A stretch of 44,271 nt of DNA, taken from the NCBI RefSeq assembly GCF_007097205.2, contig NZ_VJYK02000007.1:1-44271 (forward strand), written 5' to 3'. The stretch comes from Streptomyces alkaliterrae. Its GTDB lineage: Bacteria; Actinomycetota; Actinomycetes; Streptomycetales; Streptomycetaceae. Shown here in pieces: positions 35,547 through 44,224 of this stretch. The notes under the pieces were generated by a model, which had not been told where the DNA came from, made no database searches, and saw only the letters and a program-made list of their open reading frames with translations. Both the position numbers and the translations under genes were made by a program. Every line of letters begins with the position of its first letter. Position 1 is the first letter of the stretch.

Positions 35547-36842
35547 GTGCAGCGCAAGCTCATAGCGGCCATCGGAGCCGTCGCGATGACGGCCTCGCTG
35601 GCCGCCTGCGGTGGCGACAGCGACAACTCGTCCAAGGACCCGAAGGACCGGGACGAGACGCTCACCGTGTGGCTGATGAACGACGCCGAGAGCACCTGGC
35701 CGGAACTGGTCAAGGACGTCAACGACCAGTTCAAGAAGAAGTACCCCAAGGTGACCGTCAAGGTCCAGTACCAGCAGTGGGGTGACAAGGCCAAGAAGCT
35801 CGACACCGCCCTGGGCGGAAGCAAGTTCCCGGACGTCGTCGAACTCGGCAACACCGAGACGATGACCTACATCCTCAACGGCGCCCTGGCCGAGATCGAC
35901 GAGAAGAAGTACGAGAACTCGGACACCTGGATCCAGGGCCTGAAGGACACCTGCAGCTTCGAGGGCAAGCTCTACTGCGTGCCCTACTACGCCGGTGCCC
36001 GCGTCGCGATCCTGAACACCGAGATGTTCGACAAGGCGACCGGCTCCAAGGAGCTCCCGCAGACCGAGGACGACCTGAAGAAGGCGCTCGCCAAGGTCGG
36101 CGACGAGTACGGCAAGGACAAGGCGTTCTCCTCGCTCTACCTGCCGGGCAAGTACTGGTACGCGGCCATGTCCTACGTCGCGGCGTACAACGGCAGCATC
36201 GCCGAGTACGACGAGGGCAAGAAGGAGTGGAAGGGCAACCTCTCCAGCCCCGAGTCGCAGAAGGGCATCAAGCACTTCGTCGACCTGGTCAACACGTACA
36301 ACAACGCCGACAAGACCAAGGACGAGCAGGACCACGCCAACGTCATGGCCAACGAGAAGGCGGCTGTGATCTACGGCAACGGCTGGGAGGCCGGCTCGGT
36401 CGTCACCGGCGAGAGCGGCAACCCCAAGCTCGAGGGCAAGATCGCCACGGCCGGTATGCCGGGCCCGAACGGCAAGGCGCTGCCGTCCTTCATCGGCGGC
36501 TCGGACCTCGCGGTCATCGAGAAGTCCAAGGTCAAGGACCTCGGCGAAGAGTGGATCTCGATGTTCACCAGCGGCAAGTCCATGGAGGTGCTGGCCTCCA
36601 AGAACATCCTGCCGAACAACACCAAGCAGCTCGAGCCCCTGAAGGACAACCCGGAGACCGCGCCGATCGCCAACGCGGTGCCGGACGCCTGGTTCACCCC
36701 GATCGCCCCCGGCTGGACCGCGATCGAGAAGCAGCTCGTGCTCGAGAACATGCTGCTCGAGGTCGTCCGCGGCGGCTCCGTCGAAGCCGCGACCAAGAAG
36801 GCCGACGCCAAGATCAACGAACTGATCAACAGCGAAGCCTGA
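35547..36842 (+). CDS. dasA: Chitobiose-type sugar-binding lipoprotein DasA
   Basis: A 431-residue ABC-transporter binding protein. The GTG at 35547 follows GAGGAGGG. A lipoprotein signal (VQRKLIAAIGAVAMTASLAAC) gives a lipid-modified Cys21, so it is anchored on the outer membrane face. The mature part is a family 1 (CUT1) sugar-binding fold with conserved WLMNDAESTWPELV and PFSGG-like FIGGSDLAV strands. In S. coelicolor DasA binds N,N'-diacetylchitobiose and is important for chitin uptake. Two dre sites upstream indicate DasR control. A stem after the stop may protect the dasA part of the mRNA. Confidence 0.93.
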   Translation: MQRKLIAAIGAVAMTASLAACGGDSDNSSKDPKDRDETLTVWLMNDAESTWPELVKDVNDQFKKKYPKVTVKVQYQQWGDKAKKLDTALGGSKFPDVVELGNTETMTYILNGALAEIDEKKYENSDTWIQGLKDTCSFEGKLYCVPYYAGARVAILNTEMFDKATGSKELPQTEDDLKKALAKVGDEYGKDKAFSSLYLPGKYWYAAMSYVAAYNGSIAEYDEGKKEWKGNLSSPESQKGIKHFVDLVNTYNNADKTKDEQDHANVMANEKAAVIYGNGWEAGSVVTGESGNPKLEGKIATAGMPGPNGKALPSFIGGSDLAVIEKSKVKDLGEEWISMFTSGKSMEVLASKNILPNNTKQLEPLKDNPETAPIANAVPDAWFTPIAPGWTAIEKQLVLENMLLEVVRGGSVEAATKKADAKINELINSEA

Positions 36843-36859
36843 CCGGACGGACACGACAC

Positions 36860-36896
36860 GCGCGGGTGGGGGCTGACGACTCGCCTCCACCCGCGC
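36860..36896 (+). terminator. Stem-loop between dasA and dasB (attenuator or mRNA stabiliser)
   Basis: GCGCGGGTGGGGGC (from 36860) pairs with GCCTCCACCCGCGC (to 36896) over 14 positions with one G-T wobble. In transporter operons such stems after the binding-protein gene commonly give more binding protein than permease. Read-through into dasB must still occur. Confidence 0.65.
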
Positions 36897-36933
36897 GCCC
36901 CCGGGTGAACTGACAAGACGGAAGGCCAGCACA

Positions 36934-37938
36934 GTGACTGCCGCCGACACCAAAGCCGCCGAACCTCCGGTAGCCGACTCCCCGCCCACGGGGGAGGCCG
37001 GCGGGTCCGGGAAGGGCAAGGGGAGAGCACGCCGTCCCGGCGGCTCCAGATCCGGCGGCCTCCTGCCCTACCTCCTCATCGGACCGGCCATCGTCGCGAT
37101 CGCCGCCGTCTTCGCCTGGCCCCTGGTGAAGACGGTGATCATGTCCTTCCAGGACATGGGACGCCGCGAACTGTGGACCGGGAACACCCCGCCCTGGGTC
37201 GGCTTCGAGAACTTCAGCACGATCCTCGCCGACTCCCACTTCTGGTCGGTGACCTTCAAGACGGTCCTGTTCATGGTCGTCTGCGTCACCCTCACCATGG
37301 GCCTCGGCCTGCTGCTCGCCATGATGATGCAGCGCATGTCGACCTGGGTCCGGCTGCTGCTGACCGGGGCGCTCGTCGCCGCCTGGTCCATGCCGCTCCT
37401 CGTCGCCACCTCCATCTTCCGCTGGCTCGCCGACTCCGACTACGGCGTCATCAACAGCACACTCAGCAAGATCCCCGGCCTCGACTTCCAGGGCCACAAC
37501 TGGTTCCTCGACCCGTGGCAGGGCTTCGGCGTCATCGCCGCCGTCGTCGTCTGGGGCGCCATCCCGTTTGTCGTCGTCACCCTGTACGCCGCGCTCACCC
37601 AGGTCCCGCAGGAACTGGAGGAGGCCGCCCAGCTCGACGGCGCCGGCCGCTGGGGCGTGTTCAAGCACGTGATCTTCCCGGTCATCAAGCCCGTCTTCCA
37701 GATGGTCGCCACGCTCTCCGTGATCTGGGACTTCAACGTCTTCGGCCAGGTCTTCCTGATGCGCGGCAACAAGCCCGAGCCGGAGTACGAGCTCCTGGGC
37801 ATCTACTCCTTCCAGAAGGCCTTCTCCAGCTCCTCGTTCAGCCAGGGCACCGCGATCGCCCTGATCACCGTGCTGCTGCTGTCCGGGGTGGCCGTCTACT
37901 ACCTGCGCCAGCTGCTCAAGACGGGAGAAGTCGAGTGA
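36934..37938 (+). CDS. dasB: Sugar ABC transporter permease DasB
   Basis: A 334-residue CUT1-family permease. About six membrane helices follow a hydrophilic N-terminus (residues 1-45); the first is ~48-70 (LLPYLLIGPAIVAIAAVFAWPLVKTVI). The ATPase-contact EAA loop is LEEAAQLDGAGRWGVFKHVIFP (~227-248). The GTG at 36934 follows GGAAGG. The stop overlaps the dasC start. It forms the membrane channel with DasC; as in other das loci no ATPase gene is linked, so the multiple-sugar ATPase MsiK, encoded elsewhere, is the expected partner (family knowledge). Confidence 0.93.
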   Translation: MTAADTKAAEPPVADSPPTGEAGGSGKGKGRARRPGGSRSGGLLPYLLIGPAIVAIAAVFAWPLVKTVIMSFQDMGRRELWTGNTPPWVGFENFSTILADSHFWSVTFKTVLFMVVCVTLTMGLGLLLAMMMQRMSTWVRLLLTGALVAAWSMPLLVATSIFRWLADSDYGVINSTLSKIPGLDFQGHNWFLDPWQGFGVIAAVVVWGAIPFVVVTLYAALTQVPQELEEAAQLDGAGRWGVFKHVIFPVIKPVFQMVATLSVIWDFNVFGQVFLMRGNKPEPEYELLGIYSFQKAFSSSSFSQGTAIALITVLLLSGVAVYYLRQLLKTGEVE

Positions 37939-38846
37939 GCGCCCCCACCTCCACACTCAAGGTCCCGGAGGCCGGCGGCACCCCGCCGGTCAAGCCGCCC
38001 GCCCCGGCGGCCCTGCGGCCGGACCGCAAGAAGCGCCGCATCGGCTACAACGTCGTCGGTCTGATCGCGTTCGTGTTCATGGCCTTCCCGGTCTACTGGC
38101 TGCTGCTCAGCGCCTTCCGCCCGAACCACGAGATCCGCAGCTACGACCAGTCCCTGCTGCCGACCTCGATCACCTTCGACAACTTCGTCCGCGCCAGCGA
38201 GACCCGGTTCTTCTGGACCGCGATCCAGAGCAGCCTCATCATCTGCGTGACGTCCGTGCTGGGCGCCATCGTGCTCGGCACCATCGCCGCGTACGCCATC
38301 GGCCGCTTCAACTTCATCGGCCGCAAACCGTTCATGATGGTGCTCATCCTGGTCCAGGTGCTGCCGCCGACCGCGATGCTCATCCCCATCTACGTGCAGC
38401 TCAACGCGATGGGCGCGCTCAACGAGTACTGGGGCGTCATCGTCGTCTACCTGGTGTCCGTGCTGCCGTTCAGCATCTGGATGATCCGCGGCTTCGTCGT
38501 CAACGTGCCCAAGGAGCTCGAGGAGTCGGCGATGGTCGACGGCTGCTCCCGGATGGGTGCGTTCTGGCGGGTGATCTTCCCGCTGCTGGCACCCGGCCTC
38601 GCCGCCGCCTCCATCTTCGCCCTGATCACCGCCTGGAACGAGTACCTGTTCGCCTATGTCCTCATGCAGGACAACGACAAGTACACCCTGAACGTGTGGC
38701 TGATGAACTTCACCACCGACCGCGGCACCGACTACGGCGGTCTGATGGCGGGTTCCGTGATCATCGCCGTGCCCGTGGTCATCTTCTTCATGATCGTGCA
38801 GAAGAAGATGGCGGCCGGTCTCACCTCCGGCGCAGTGAAGGGATAG
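37935..38846 (+). CDS. dasC: Sugar ABC transporter permease DasC
   Basis: A 303-residue CUT1 permease. The GTG at 37935 overlaps the dasB stop (GTGA), so the two permeases are made in equal amounts. Helices include ~37-57 (GYNVVGLIAFVFMAFPVYWLL) and five more to residue ~295. The EAA loop is LEESAMVDGCSRMGAFWRVIFP (~195-216). It is followed after 6 bases by the GH3 gene, whose ribosome-binding site overlaps its end. Part of the dasABC chitobiose uptake system. Confidence 0.93.
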   Translation: MSAPTSTLKVPEAGGTPPVKPPAPAALRPDRKKRRIGYNVVGLIAFVFMAFPVYWLLLSAFRPNHEIRSYDQSLLPTSITFDNFVRASETRFFWTAIQSSLIICVTSVLGAIVLGTIAAYAIGRFNFIGRKPFMMVLILVQVLPPTAMLIPIYVQLNAMGALNEYWGVIVVYLVSVLPFSIWMIRGFVVNVPKELEESAMVDGCSRMGAFWRVIFPLLAPGLAAASIFALITAWNEYLFAYVLMQDNDKYTLNVWLMNFTTDRGTDYGGLMAGSVIIAVPVVIFFMIVQKKMAAGLTSGAVKG

Positions 38847-38852
38847 GACCGC

Positions 38853-40385
38853 ATGACCACGCTCGTGTCCGAGACCGACACCGTCACCCGGGACGCGCTC
38901 GCCGTCCTGCAACCGGGATTTGTCGGCACCACTGCCCCCGACTGGCTGCTGCGCCGACTCGACGACGGCCTCGCCGCCGTCGGCCTCTTCGGCCGCAACA
39001 TCCAGTCCCCGGAGCAGCTGGCCGCGCTCACCACCCAACTCCGCGCCGTGCGCCCCGACGTGCTGGTGGCCATCGACGAGGAGGGCGGCGACGTCACCCG
39101 ACTGGAGGTGCGCACCGGCTCCTCCTTCCCCGGCAACCTCGCCCTCGGCGCCGTCGACGACCCCGAACTGACCCACCGGGTCGCCCGGGAACTCGGCCGC
39201 CGCCTCGCCGCCTGCGGCGTCAACCTCAACTGGGCGCCCTCCGCGGACGTCAACTCCAACCCCGGCAACCCCGTCATCGGAGTGCGCTCCTTCGGCGCCG
39301 ACCCCCAGCTCGTCGCCCGCCACACCACCGCCTACATCCAGGGCATGCAGTCCGCCGGAGTCGCCGCCTGCACCAAGCACTTCCCCGGCCACGGCGACAC
39401 CAACGTCGACTCCCACCACGCCCTGCCCCGCATCGACGCCGACCTGAGCACGCTCAGCACCCGGGAACTCGTACCGTTCCGGGCGGCAGTCGCCGCCGGC
39501 ACCAAGGTGGTGATGAGCGCCCACATCCTGCTGCCCGCACTGGACGCCGCGCTGCCCGCCACCCTCAGCCACTCGGCGCTCACCGGGCTGCTCCGCGCGC
39601 CCGTCACCGCCGGCGGGCTCGGCTTCGACGGTCTGATCGTGACGGACGCCGTGGAGATGAAGGCCATCGCAGACACCCACGGCATCGAGCGCGGCACCGT
39701 GCTCGCGCTGGCCGCCGGCGCCGACGCGATCTGCGTGGGCGGCGGACTGGCGGACGAGGACATCGTGCTGCGGCTGCGGGACGCCCTGGTGACGGCCGTG
39801 CGCTCCGGTGAACTGTCGGAGGAGCGGCTGGCCGAGGCCGCCGGGCGGGTCCGCGACCTGGCCCGCTGGACCGCCGAGGGCTCCGGTGCGGGGGAGGGGG
39901 GCGCACCGGAGCCCGAGGTCGGCCTCGTCGCCGCCCGGCGCGCGCTGCGGATCACCGGCGCGGAGTCCTACACCCCGCCCACCGAGCCGCCCTACGTCGC
40001 GGCGCTCACTCCGATGGCGAACATCGCCGTCGGCGACGAGACGCCCTGGGGCGTCGCCGCCGAGCTGGCTCGGCTGCTGCCGGGCACCCGCACCGGCGAC
40101 CTCGGGCGCGACCAGGCGGGTGACGTACCGGCCGCGCTGCGGCGGGTGCTCTCCGAGGCCGGCGACCGGCGGATCGTCGCCGTCGTCCGCGACGCGCACC
40201 GGCACCCGTGGATGACGGCGCTGCTGGACGCGCTGGTCGCCGCCCGGCCCGAGACGGTCGTCGTGGAGATGGGAGTGCCGCAGGCCCCGCCGTCCGGGGC
40301 ACTGCACATCAGCACCCACGGCGCGGCGCGGGTCTGCGGGACGGCCGCCGCCGAGGTCATCGCGGGCCGCCGCACGGCGGACTGA
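38853..40385 (+). CDS. dasD: GH3 beta-N-acetylglucosaminidase DasD
   Basis: A 510-residue family 3 glycoside hydrolase of the NagZ-like N-acetylglucosaminidase group. Signatures are AIDEEGGDVTRL (~73-84), KHFPGHGDT (175-183) with the Asp186-Ser-His188 acid/base loop that marks GlcNAc-specific enzymes, and the nucleophile Asp265 in GLIVTDAVEMK. A C-terminal domain (~360-510) with GDETPWGVAAELARLLPG follows. No signal peptide is present, so it acts in the cytoplasm, splitting the chitobiose brought in by DasABC. ATG 38853 follows GGATAGGACC. It closes the das operon, before a very strong terminator. Confidence 0.92.
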   Translation: MTTLVSETDTVTRDALAVLQPGFVGTTAPDWLLRRLDDGLAAVGLFGRNIQSPEQLAALTTQLRAVRPDVLVAIDEEGGDVTRLEVRTGSSFPGNLALGAVDDPELTHRVARELGRRLAACGVNLNWAPSADVNSNPGNPVIGVRSFGADPQLVARHTTAYIQGMQSAGVAACTKHFPGHGDTNVDSHHALPRIDADLSTLSTRELVPFRAAVAAGTKVVMSAHILLPALDAALPATLSHSALTGLLRAPVTAGGLGFDGLIVTDAVEMKAIADTHGIERGTVLALAAGADAICVGGGLADEDIVLRLRDALVTAVRSGELSEERLAEAAGRVRDLARWTAEGSGAGEGGAPEPEVGLVAARRALRITGAESYTPPTEPPYVAALTPMANIAVGDETPWGVAAELARLLPGTRTGDLGRDQAGDVPAALRRVLSEAGDRRIVAVVRDAHRHPWMTALLDALVAARPETVVVEMGVPQAPPSGALHISTHGAARVCGTAAAEVIAGRRTAD

Positions 40386-40395
40386 GCTACCGCCG

Positions 40396-40445
40396 GACGG
40401 CCGAGAGCCGGCCACCGCGCATGCGGTGGTCGGCTCTCGGCCGTC
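40396..40445 (+). terminator. Strong terminator of the das operon
   Basis: GACGGCCGAGAGCCG... and ...CGGCTCTCGGCCGTC form a 23-bp stem (40396-40418 and 40423-40445) with one G-T pair and a 4-base loop (GCAT). Confidence 0.9.
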
Positions 40446-40839
40446 ATGTGTCGGCGCTGCCTGTGTCGGGCACCGCTTGTGTTCGAAAGTCGAACGCTGA
40501 CTGGGGGCGGTCGTGCGCTCGGCACGGCGGGCGAGAAGGCCCCGGACCCCGGAAAACACTTCGGGCCGCGGCGCCTGGGAGGGACCCTCAACCCACCCGG
40601 CACCGCAGCCCGGAGCGATCGGAGACCGGTGCGCGGTCAGGGCAGAGAGCGCATCGGTCTCGTTCCGCCCTCCTGTGCGGGGAGAGCAGAAGTCTTCGTT
40701 TCGATGCCATTCTGGACTAGACCAGGCGGATCTGTCCATGCCTTGAACAGAAAGGATCGGTGTGAGGGCCGTGCGGCCGCACCACCGGCCGTCGCGCCAG
40801 GTGCCGGCCGCGGGACCCGCACCGGCTAGGCTCGGCCCC
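40446..40839. other. 394-base intergenic region before the sensor kinase
   Basis: No gene is visible. It holds the dre-like palindrome at 40711-40726 and a TAGGCT -10-like element at 40827-40832 placed seven bases before the kinase GTG. A GC-poor stretch (TTCGTTTCGATGCCATTC) precedes the dre-like site. Short open frames here lack codon bias. Confidence 0.6.
40711..40726. promoter_or_regulatory. dre-like site upstream of the sensor kinase
   Basis: TCTGGACTAGACCAGG contains the 14-bp CTGGACTAGACCAG, one base away from the CTGGTCTAGACCAG core of the DasR consensus. It lies 129 bases before the kinase GTG and 325 bases after the dasD stop, beyond the das terminator. Confidence 0.6.
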
Positions 40840-42318
40840 GTGCCCTCCATGAACGATCTCGTACGCCAGCACACCGCGCTCGGCGAGTCCGACCTCGAAT
40901 GGCTGCACCTGCTCGTCTCCGAGTGGCAGCTGCTGTCGGACCTGTCCTTCGCCGACCTCGTGCTGTGGGTGCCGACCAGGGACGGCACCCGGTACGTCTC
41001 CGTGGCCCAGATGCGGCCGAACACCGGGCCGACCTCCTACCAGGACGACATGGTCGGCCATCTGGTGCCCAGGGGCCGGCGGCCGCTGCTGGACTCCGCG
41101 CTGGACGAGGGGCGCATCGTCCGCGAGGGCGACCCGGAGTGGCGCGAGGAGGTGCCGGTGCGGGTCGAGTCGATCCCCGTCCGGCGCGCCGGACGGGTGC
41201 TGGGAGTGATCGCCCGCAACACCAACCTGCTGACGGTGCGCACCCCGAGCCGCCTGGAGCTGACCTACCTGCAGAGCGCGTCCGACCTGGCGCAGATGAT
41301 CGCGGCCGGCGAGTTCCCGTTCGCCGAGCAGCAGGGCGACATGGACGTCTCGCCCCGGGTGGGGGACGGCCTGATCCGGCTGGACGCCGACGGCGTCGTC
41401 CAGTACGCGAGCCCCAACGCGCTGTCCGCCTACCACCGGTTGGGCCTGGCGGCCGACCTCGTCGGACTGCACCTCGGGCAGACCACCGCGCGGCTCGCGC
41501 CCTCGCGCGGCCCGATCGACGAGTCCCTGGCGAAGCTGGCCAGCGGCTGGGCGCCGCGCGAGGCGGAGATCGACGGTGACGAGTGCGTGGTGCAGTTGCG
41601 CGCCATCCCGCTCAAGCCGAAGGGCAGCAGAATCGGTTCTCTCGTGCTGCTGCGCGACGTCACCGAACTCCGCCGCCGCGAAAGAGAGTTGATCACCAAG
41701 GACGCCACCATCCGGGAGATCCACCACCGGGTGAAGAACAACCTCCAGACGGTCGCCGCCCTGTTGCGGCTCCAGGCCAGGCGGATCGGCTCCCAGGAGG
41801 GGCGCGAGGCGCTGGAGGAGGCCGTGCGCCGGGTCGGCTCGATCGCCATCGTGCACGAGACGCTCTCCCAGAACCTCGACGAGCGGGTGGAGTTCGACGC
41901 CATCGCCGACCGGGTGCTGGCGATGGTGGCGGAGATCTCCCCGGGGAAGGTCGTCGGTCGGCGCGGCGGCCGGTTCGGCATCCTGGACGCGGAGGTCGCG
42001 ACGCCGCTGTCCATGGTGCTCACCGAGGTGCTGCAGAACGCGCTGGAGCACGGCTTCGGTCCGGGCGAGCACGGCACGGTCGAGGTGGGCGCCGTGCGGG
42101 GCGGCCCGCCGGGCAGGGACCGGCTGCTGGTGACGATCCTGGACGACGGCAAGGGACTGCCGTCCGGTTTCGACGCGCGGACCGGCGGCAACCTCGGACT
42201 CCAGATCGTCCGGACCCTCGTCGAGGGTGAACTCGGCGGCACCTTCGGGATGGAACCGGGGGAGGAGCGCGGCACCCGCGTCACTTTCGACATCCCGCTG
42301 GGGACCGGCCGCGCTTGA
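40840..42318 (+). CDS. HisKA_2 sensor histidine kinase (PdtaS type)
   Basis: A 492-residue soluble kinase. An N-terminal GAF-like domain (~10-160; WLHLLVSEWQLLSDLSFADLVLWVPTRDGT) is followed by a PAS domain (~170-275; GDGLIRLDADGVVQYASPNALSAYHRLGL), then the HisKA_2 segment with the phospho-accepting His295/296 in IREIHHRVKNNLQTVAALL. The HATPase domain has the N box EVLQNALEHGF, DDGKGLP and GNLGLQIV. No membrane helix is present. It resembles PdtaS, whose partner PdtaR is an ANTAR RNA-binding regulator; none is encoded here. The GTG at 40840 appears leaderless (TAGGCT seven bases upstream); ATG 40849 is the alternative. Confidence 0.9.
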   Translation: MPSMNDLVRQHTALGESDLEWLHLLVSEWQLLSDLSFADLVLWVPTRDGTRYVSVAQMRPNTGPTSYQDDMVGHLVPRGRRPLLDSALDEGRIVREGDPEWREEVPVRVESIPVRRAGRVLGVIARNTNLLTVRTPSRLELTYLQSASDLAQMIAAGEFPFAEQQGDMDVSPRVGDGLIRLDADGVVQYASPNALSAYHRLGLAADLVGLHLGQTTARLAPSRGPIDESLAKLASGWAPREAEIDGDECVVQLRAIPLKPKGSRIGSLVLLRDVTELRRRERELITKDATIREIHHRVKNNLQTVAALLRLQARRIGSQEGREALEEAVRRVGSIAIVHETLSQNLDERVEFDAIADRVLAMVAEISPGKVVGRRGGRFGILDAEVATPLSMVLTEVLQNALEHGFGPGEHGTVEVGAVRGGPPGRDRLLVTILDDGKGLPSGFDARTGGNLGLQIVRTLVEGELGGTFGMEPGEERGTRVTFDIPLGTGRA

Positions 42319-42608
42319 GGCGCGGCCCGTCGCACACCGTCGCACCCCGTCGCTGACGGGTCGTCCACGGCCGCCGGCGTAGGCGCCCCGGCGTGCCCCG
42401 CCACCCGCGCGCCTGTCCAAGCACCCGTGCGCGCACCTGTGCTGGCCACTCGTGCGGGCCACTTGTGCCGGCCGTCGCACACACGGCGAACCCCGGCCCG
42501 TCGGGGACGGGCCGGGGTTCGGCCGATGTGGTGAGTGCGTACGGGTTTCTCACCCGGTGCACTGCGATGCTGCGTCTCGGGGGGCAGCGGGCGATGCGGT
42601 GGGGCGCG
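42319..42608. other. Convergent intergenic region with GTGC-rich imperfect repeats
   Basis: No gene is visible between the kinase and wblE stops. 42420-42472 contains degenerate repeats of the form GTGCxGGCCACTxGTGC, including GGCCACTCGTGC and GGCCACTTGTGC. The terminator hairpin is at 42487-42521. Confidence 0.6.
42487..42521. terminator. Bidirectional terminator, kinase / wblE
   Basis: CGAACCCCGGCCCGTC (42487-42502) pairs perfectly with GACGGGCCGGGGTTCG (42506-42521), a 16-bp stem with a 3-base loop, between convergent genes. Confidence 0.9.
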
Positions 42609-42866
42609 TCAGGCGGTGGCCTTGCGCGCACGGTTGCGGGCGGCGCGGCGCTTCATCGCGCGGCGCTCGTCCTCGCTCAGGCCACCCCACACACCGGAGT
42701 CCTGGCCGGACTCCAGGGCCCACTGCAGGCACTGCTCCTGAACGGGGCAGCGGCGGCAGACGGCCTTGGCTTCCTCGATCTGCAACAGCGCAGGACCGGT
42801 GTTGCCGATGGGGAAGAAGAGCTCGGGGTCTTCCTCGCGGCAAACGGCGCGGTGACGCCAGTCCAT
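42609..42866 (-). CDS. wblE: WhiB-family [4Fe-4S] regulator WblE (WhiB1 type)
   Basis: An 85-residue WhiB-like protein. The four cluster Cys are C9, C37, C40 and C46 (AVCREEDPELFF; AVCRRCPVQEQC), followed by the turn GVWGGLSEDERR and a basic DNA-contact tail (MKRRAARNRARKATA). Length and sequence match WblE, the orthologue of M. tuberculosis WhiB1, which binds the primary sigma factor and senses nitric oxide through the cluster. ATG 42866 follows GGAGATGGAG; an upstream open frame is out of the family. A CRP-like site lies 42-57 bases upstream. Confidence 0.96.
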   Translation of the reverse strand: MDWRHRAVCREEDPELFFPIGNTGPALLQIEEAKAVCRRCPVQEQCLQWALESGQDSGVWGGLSEDERRAMKRRAARNRARKATA

Positions 42867-43180
42867 GGCTGCTCCATCTCCTGTGTTTCGAAAAGGTTGC
42901 TTGTGAATGTGAACGCTTTCACGAATCCCTGGGCAACGGAAGATCCGCACGGATAATGTGATGCGGGTCCCATGTCTGCTGCGTGGAGGGGATTCCGGCT
43001 CTCAAGGGGCCCTGTGGGCTCTCCCGATCGCCAAGAAGAGACTCGCAAACCTCGGCGGCGGACACAAGCCCTTCCGGCAAGTTTTTTTCGATTCCTTGGT
43101 GTCGCCTGGCTCACAGCCGTACTTCTAGTGGGTGGAGGCTGGCCTAAACGTTCGACTGGAAGGACTTTGCAGCCTTCTAC
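42867..43180. other. 314-base upstream region of wblE
   Basis: No protein-coding gene is visible. It includes the CRP-like site, a T7 run at 43082-43088, and AT-richer sequence (43120-43200) compared with the surroundings. The lipid kinase stop lies at its far end. A long 5' leader for wblE is likely. Confidence 0.5.
42908..42923. promoter_or_regulatory. CRP-like binding site upstream of wblE
   Basis: TGTGAACGCTTTCACG fits the CRP/cAMP consensus TGTGA-N6-TCACA (here TGTGA-N6-TCACG). A second TGTGA half-site lies at 42902-42906. In the 314-base gap upstream of wblE this is the only strong palindrome I found. M. tuberculosis whiB1 is known to be CRP-regulated. Confidence 0.6.
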
Positions 43181-44149
43181 TTACACAATCACACGCAGTG
43201 CACGGCGTACGCCTGTGAAGGTGACGCTCCGACGCAGTCCCAGGTGGTCACCGTCCATCTGAAACGGCAGTGGCGCCTGCGATTCCAAGGTGAACTCCGT
43301 GAGGTCGTGCAGTGTCACCGCGTGCTTGCCGCGCAGTCCGCGCTCGGGCGAGGAGGTGAGCAACTGGGTGCCGTAACGGGTCACCGCGCCGGTGGACAAC
43401 CTCGCCAGGCCCAGCACGTCCAGCGCGCAGTCGAAGGACGCCTGCGGTGCCGCGTACACCGGACGATTCCCCAGGTAGGTCCAGGGAGCGGTGTTGCAGA
43501 CTATGGACAGCGCCAGGTCGTGCACGGGCTCCTGCCCCGGCACCGACAGCGTGATCGTCCCCCGCCGCCGGTGCGGCTCCCCGACGAACTGACGCAGCGC
43601 CTGCCGCACGTAGAGGGCGTGTGTTGATCTCTTGCCGCGCTCCCGCGCCTGTTCGACCCGGCCCACCACGCCCGCGTCGAACCCGAACCCCGCGCAGAAG
43701 GTGAACCAGCGCCCGGGGACCGCCGAGTCGTCGGAGCCCTCCGTGCCGGCGGCCAACCCGAGACCGATGTGCCTTGACCGCCGCGCGGCGAGTGCGTCGA
43801 GCAGCGCGCCGGTGGCCTCCACCACGTCGTTGGGCAGCCCCAGCGCCCGCGCGAAGACGTTTGTCGAGCCGCCCGGCACCACGGCCACCCCGGGCAGCCG
43901 GTCCGGATCGGGGCCCGCGTGCAGCAGCCCGTTGACGACCTCGTTGACCGTGCCGTCGCCGCCGAGCGCGATCACCAGCTCGACCTCGCCGCCCGCCGCG
44001 GCCTCCCGGGCCAGGTCGCGGGCGTGCCCCCGGTACTCGGTGGTGGCCACTTCCAGCTTGAGGTCGCTGGCGAGCGCGTGCGTCAGCACATCACGGGTCC
44101 GCGTACTGGTGGTGGTGGCTTTCGGGTTGACCACTAGGAGCGCACGCAT
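43181..44149 (-). CDS. Diacylglycerol-kinase-like lipid kinase
   Basis: A 322-residue protein of the diacylglycerol/sphingosine kinase catalytic family. The nucleotide-binding motif GGDGTVNE (63-70) and PGGSTNVFAR (92-101) are intact, followed by a beta-rich C-terminal domain (~160-320). It probably phosphorylates a membrane lipid; diacylglycerol, ceramide or a polyprenol are all possible. ATG 44149 opens the conserved MRALLVVNPKATTTS; the ribosome-binding site is weak. It is transcribed towards wblE with 314 bases between them, so it may have its own or a shared unit. Confidence 0.88.
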   Translation of the reverse strand: MRALLVVNPKATTTSTRTRDVLTHALASDLKLEVATTEYRGHARDLAREAAAGGEVELVIALGGDGTVNEVVNGLLHAGPDPDRLPGVAVVPGGSTNVFARALGLPNDVVEATGALLDALAARRSRHIGLGLAAGTEGSDDSAVPGRWFTFCAGFGFDAGVVGRVEQARERGKRSTHALYVRQALRQFVGEPHRRRGTITLSVPGQEPVHDLALSIVCNTAPWTYLGNRPVYAAPQASFDCALDVLGLARLSTGAVTRYGTQLLTSSPERGLRGKHAVTLHDLTEFTLESQAPLPFQMDGDHLGLRRSVTFTGVRRALRVIV

Positions 44150-44224
44150 GCCTGAGAGGTTACCTCGCTGGAGTGTTCCTCCACCCTGCACCGGCCGGTC
44201 GCCGCCGCCGCACGCCCCCGGGCT

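Noticed and set aside
37899-41024. A very long open frame antisense to dasC and dasD
   Set aside because: Same shadow effect; dasC and dasD are firmly identified on the other strand.
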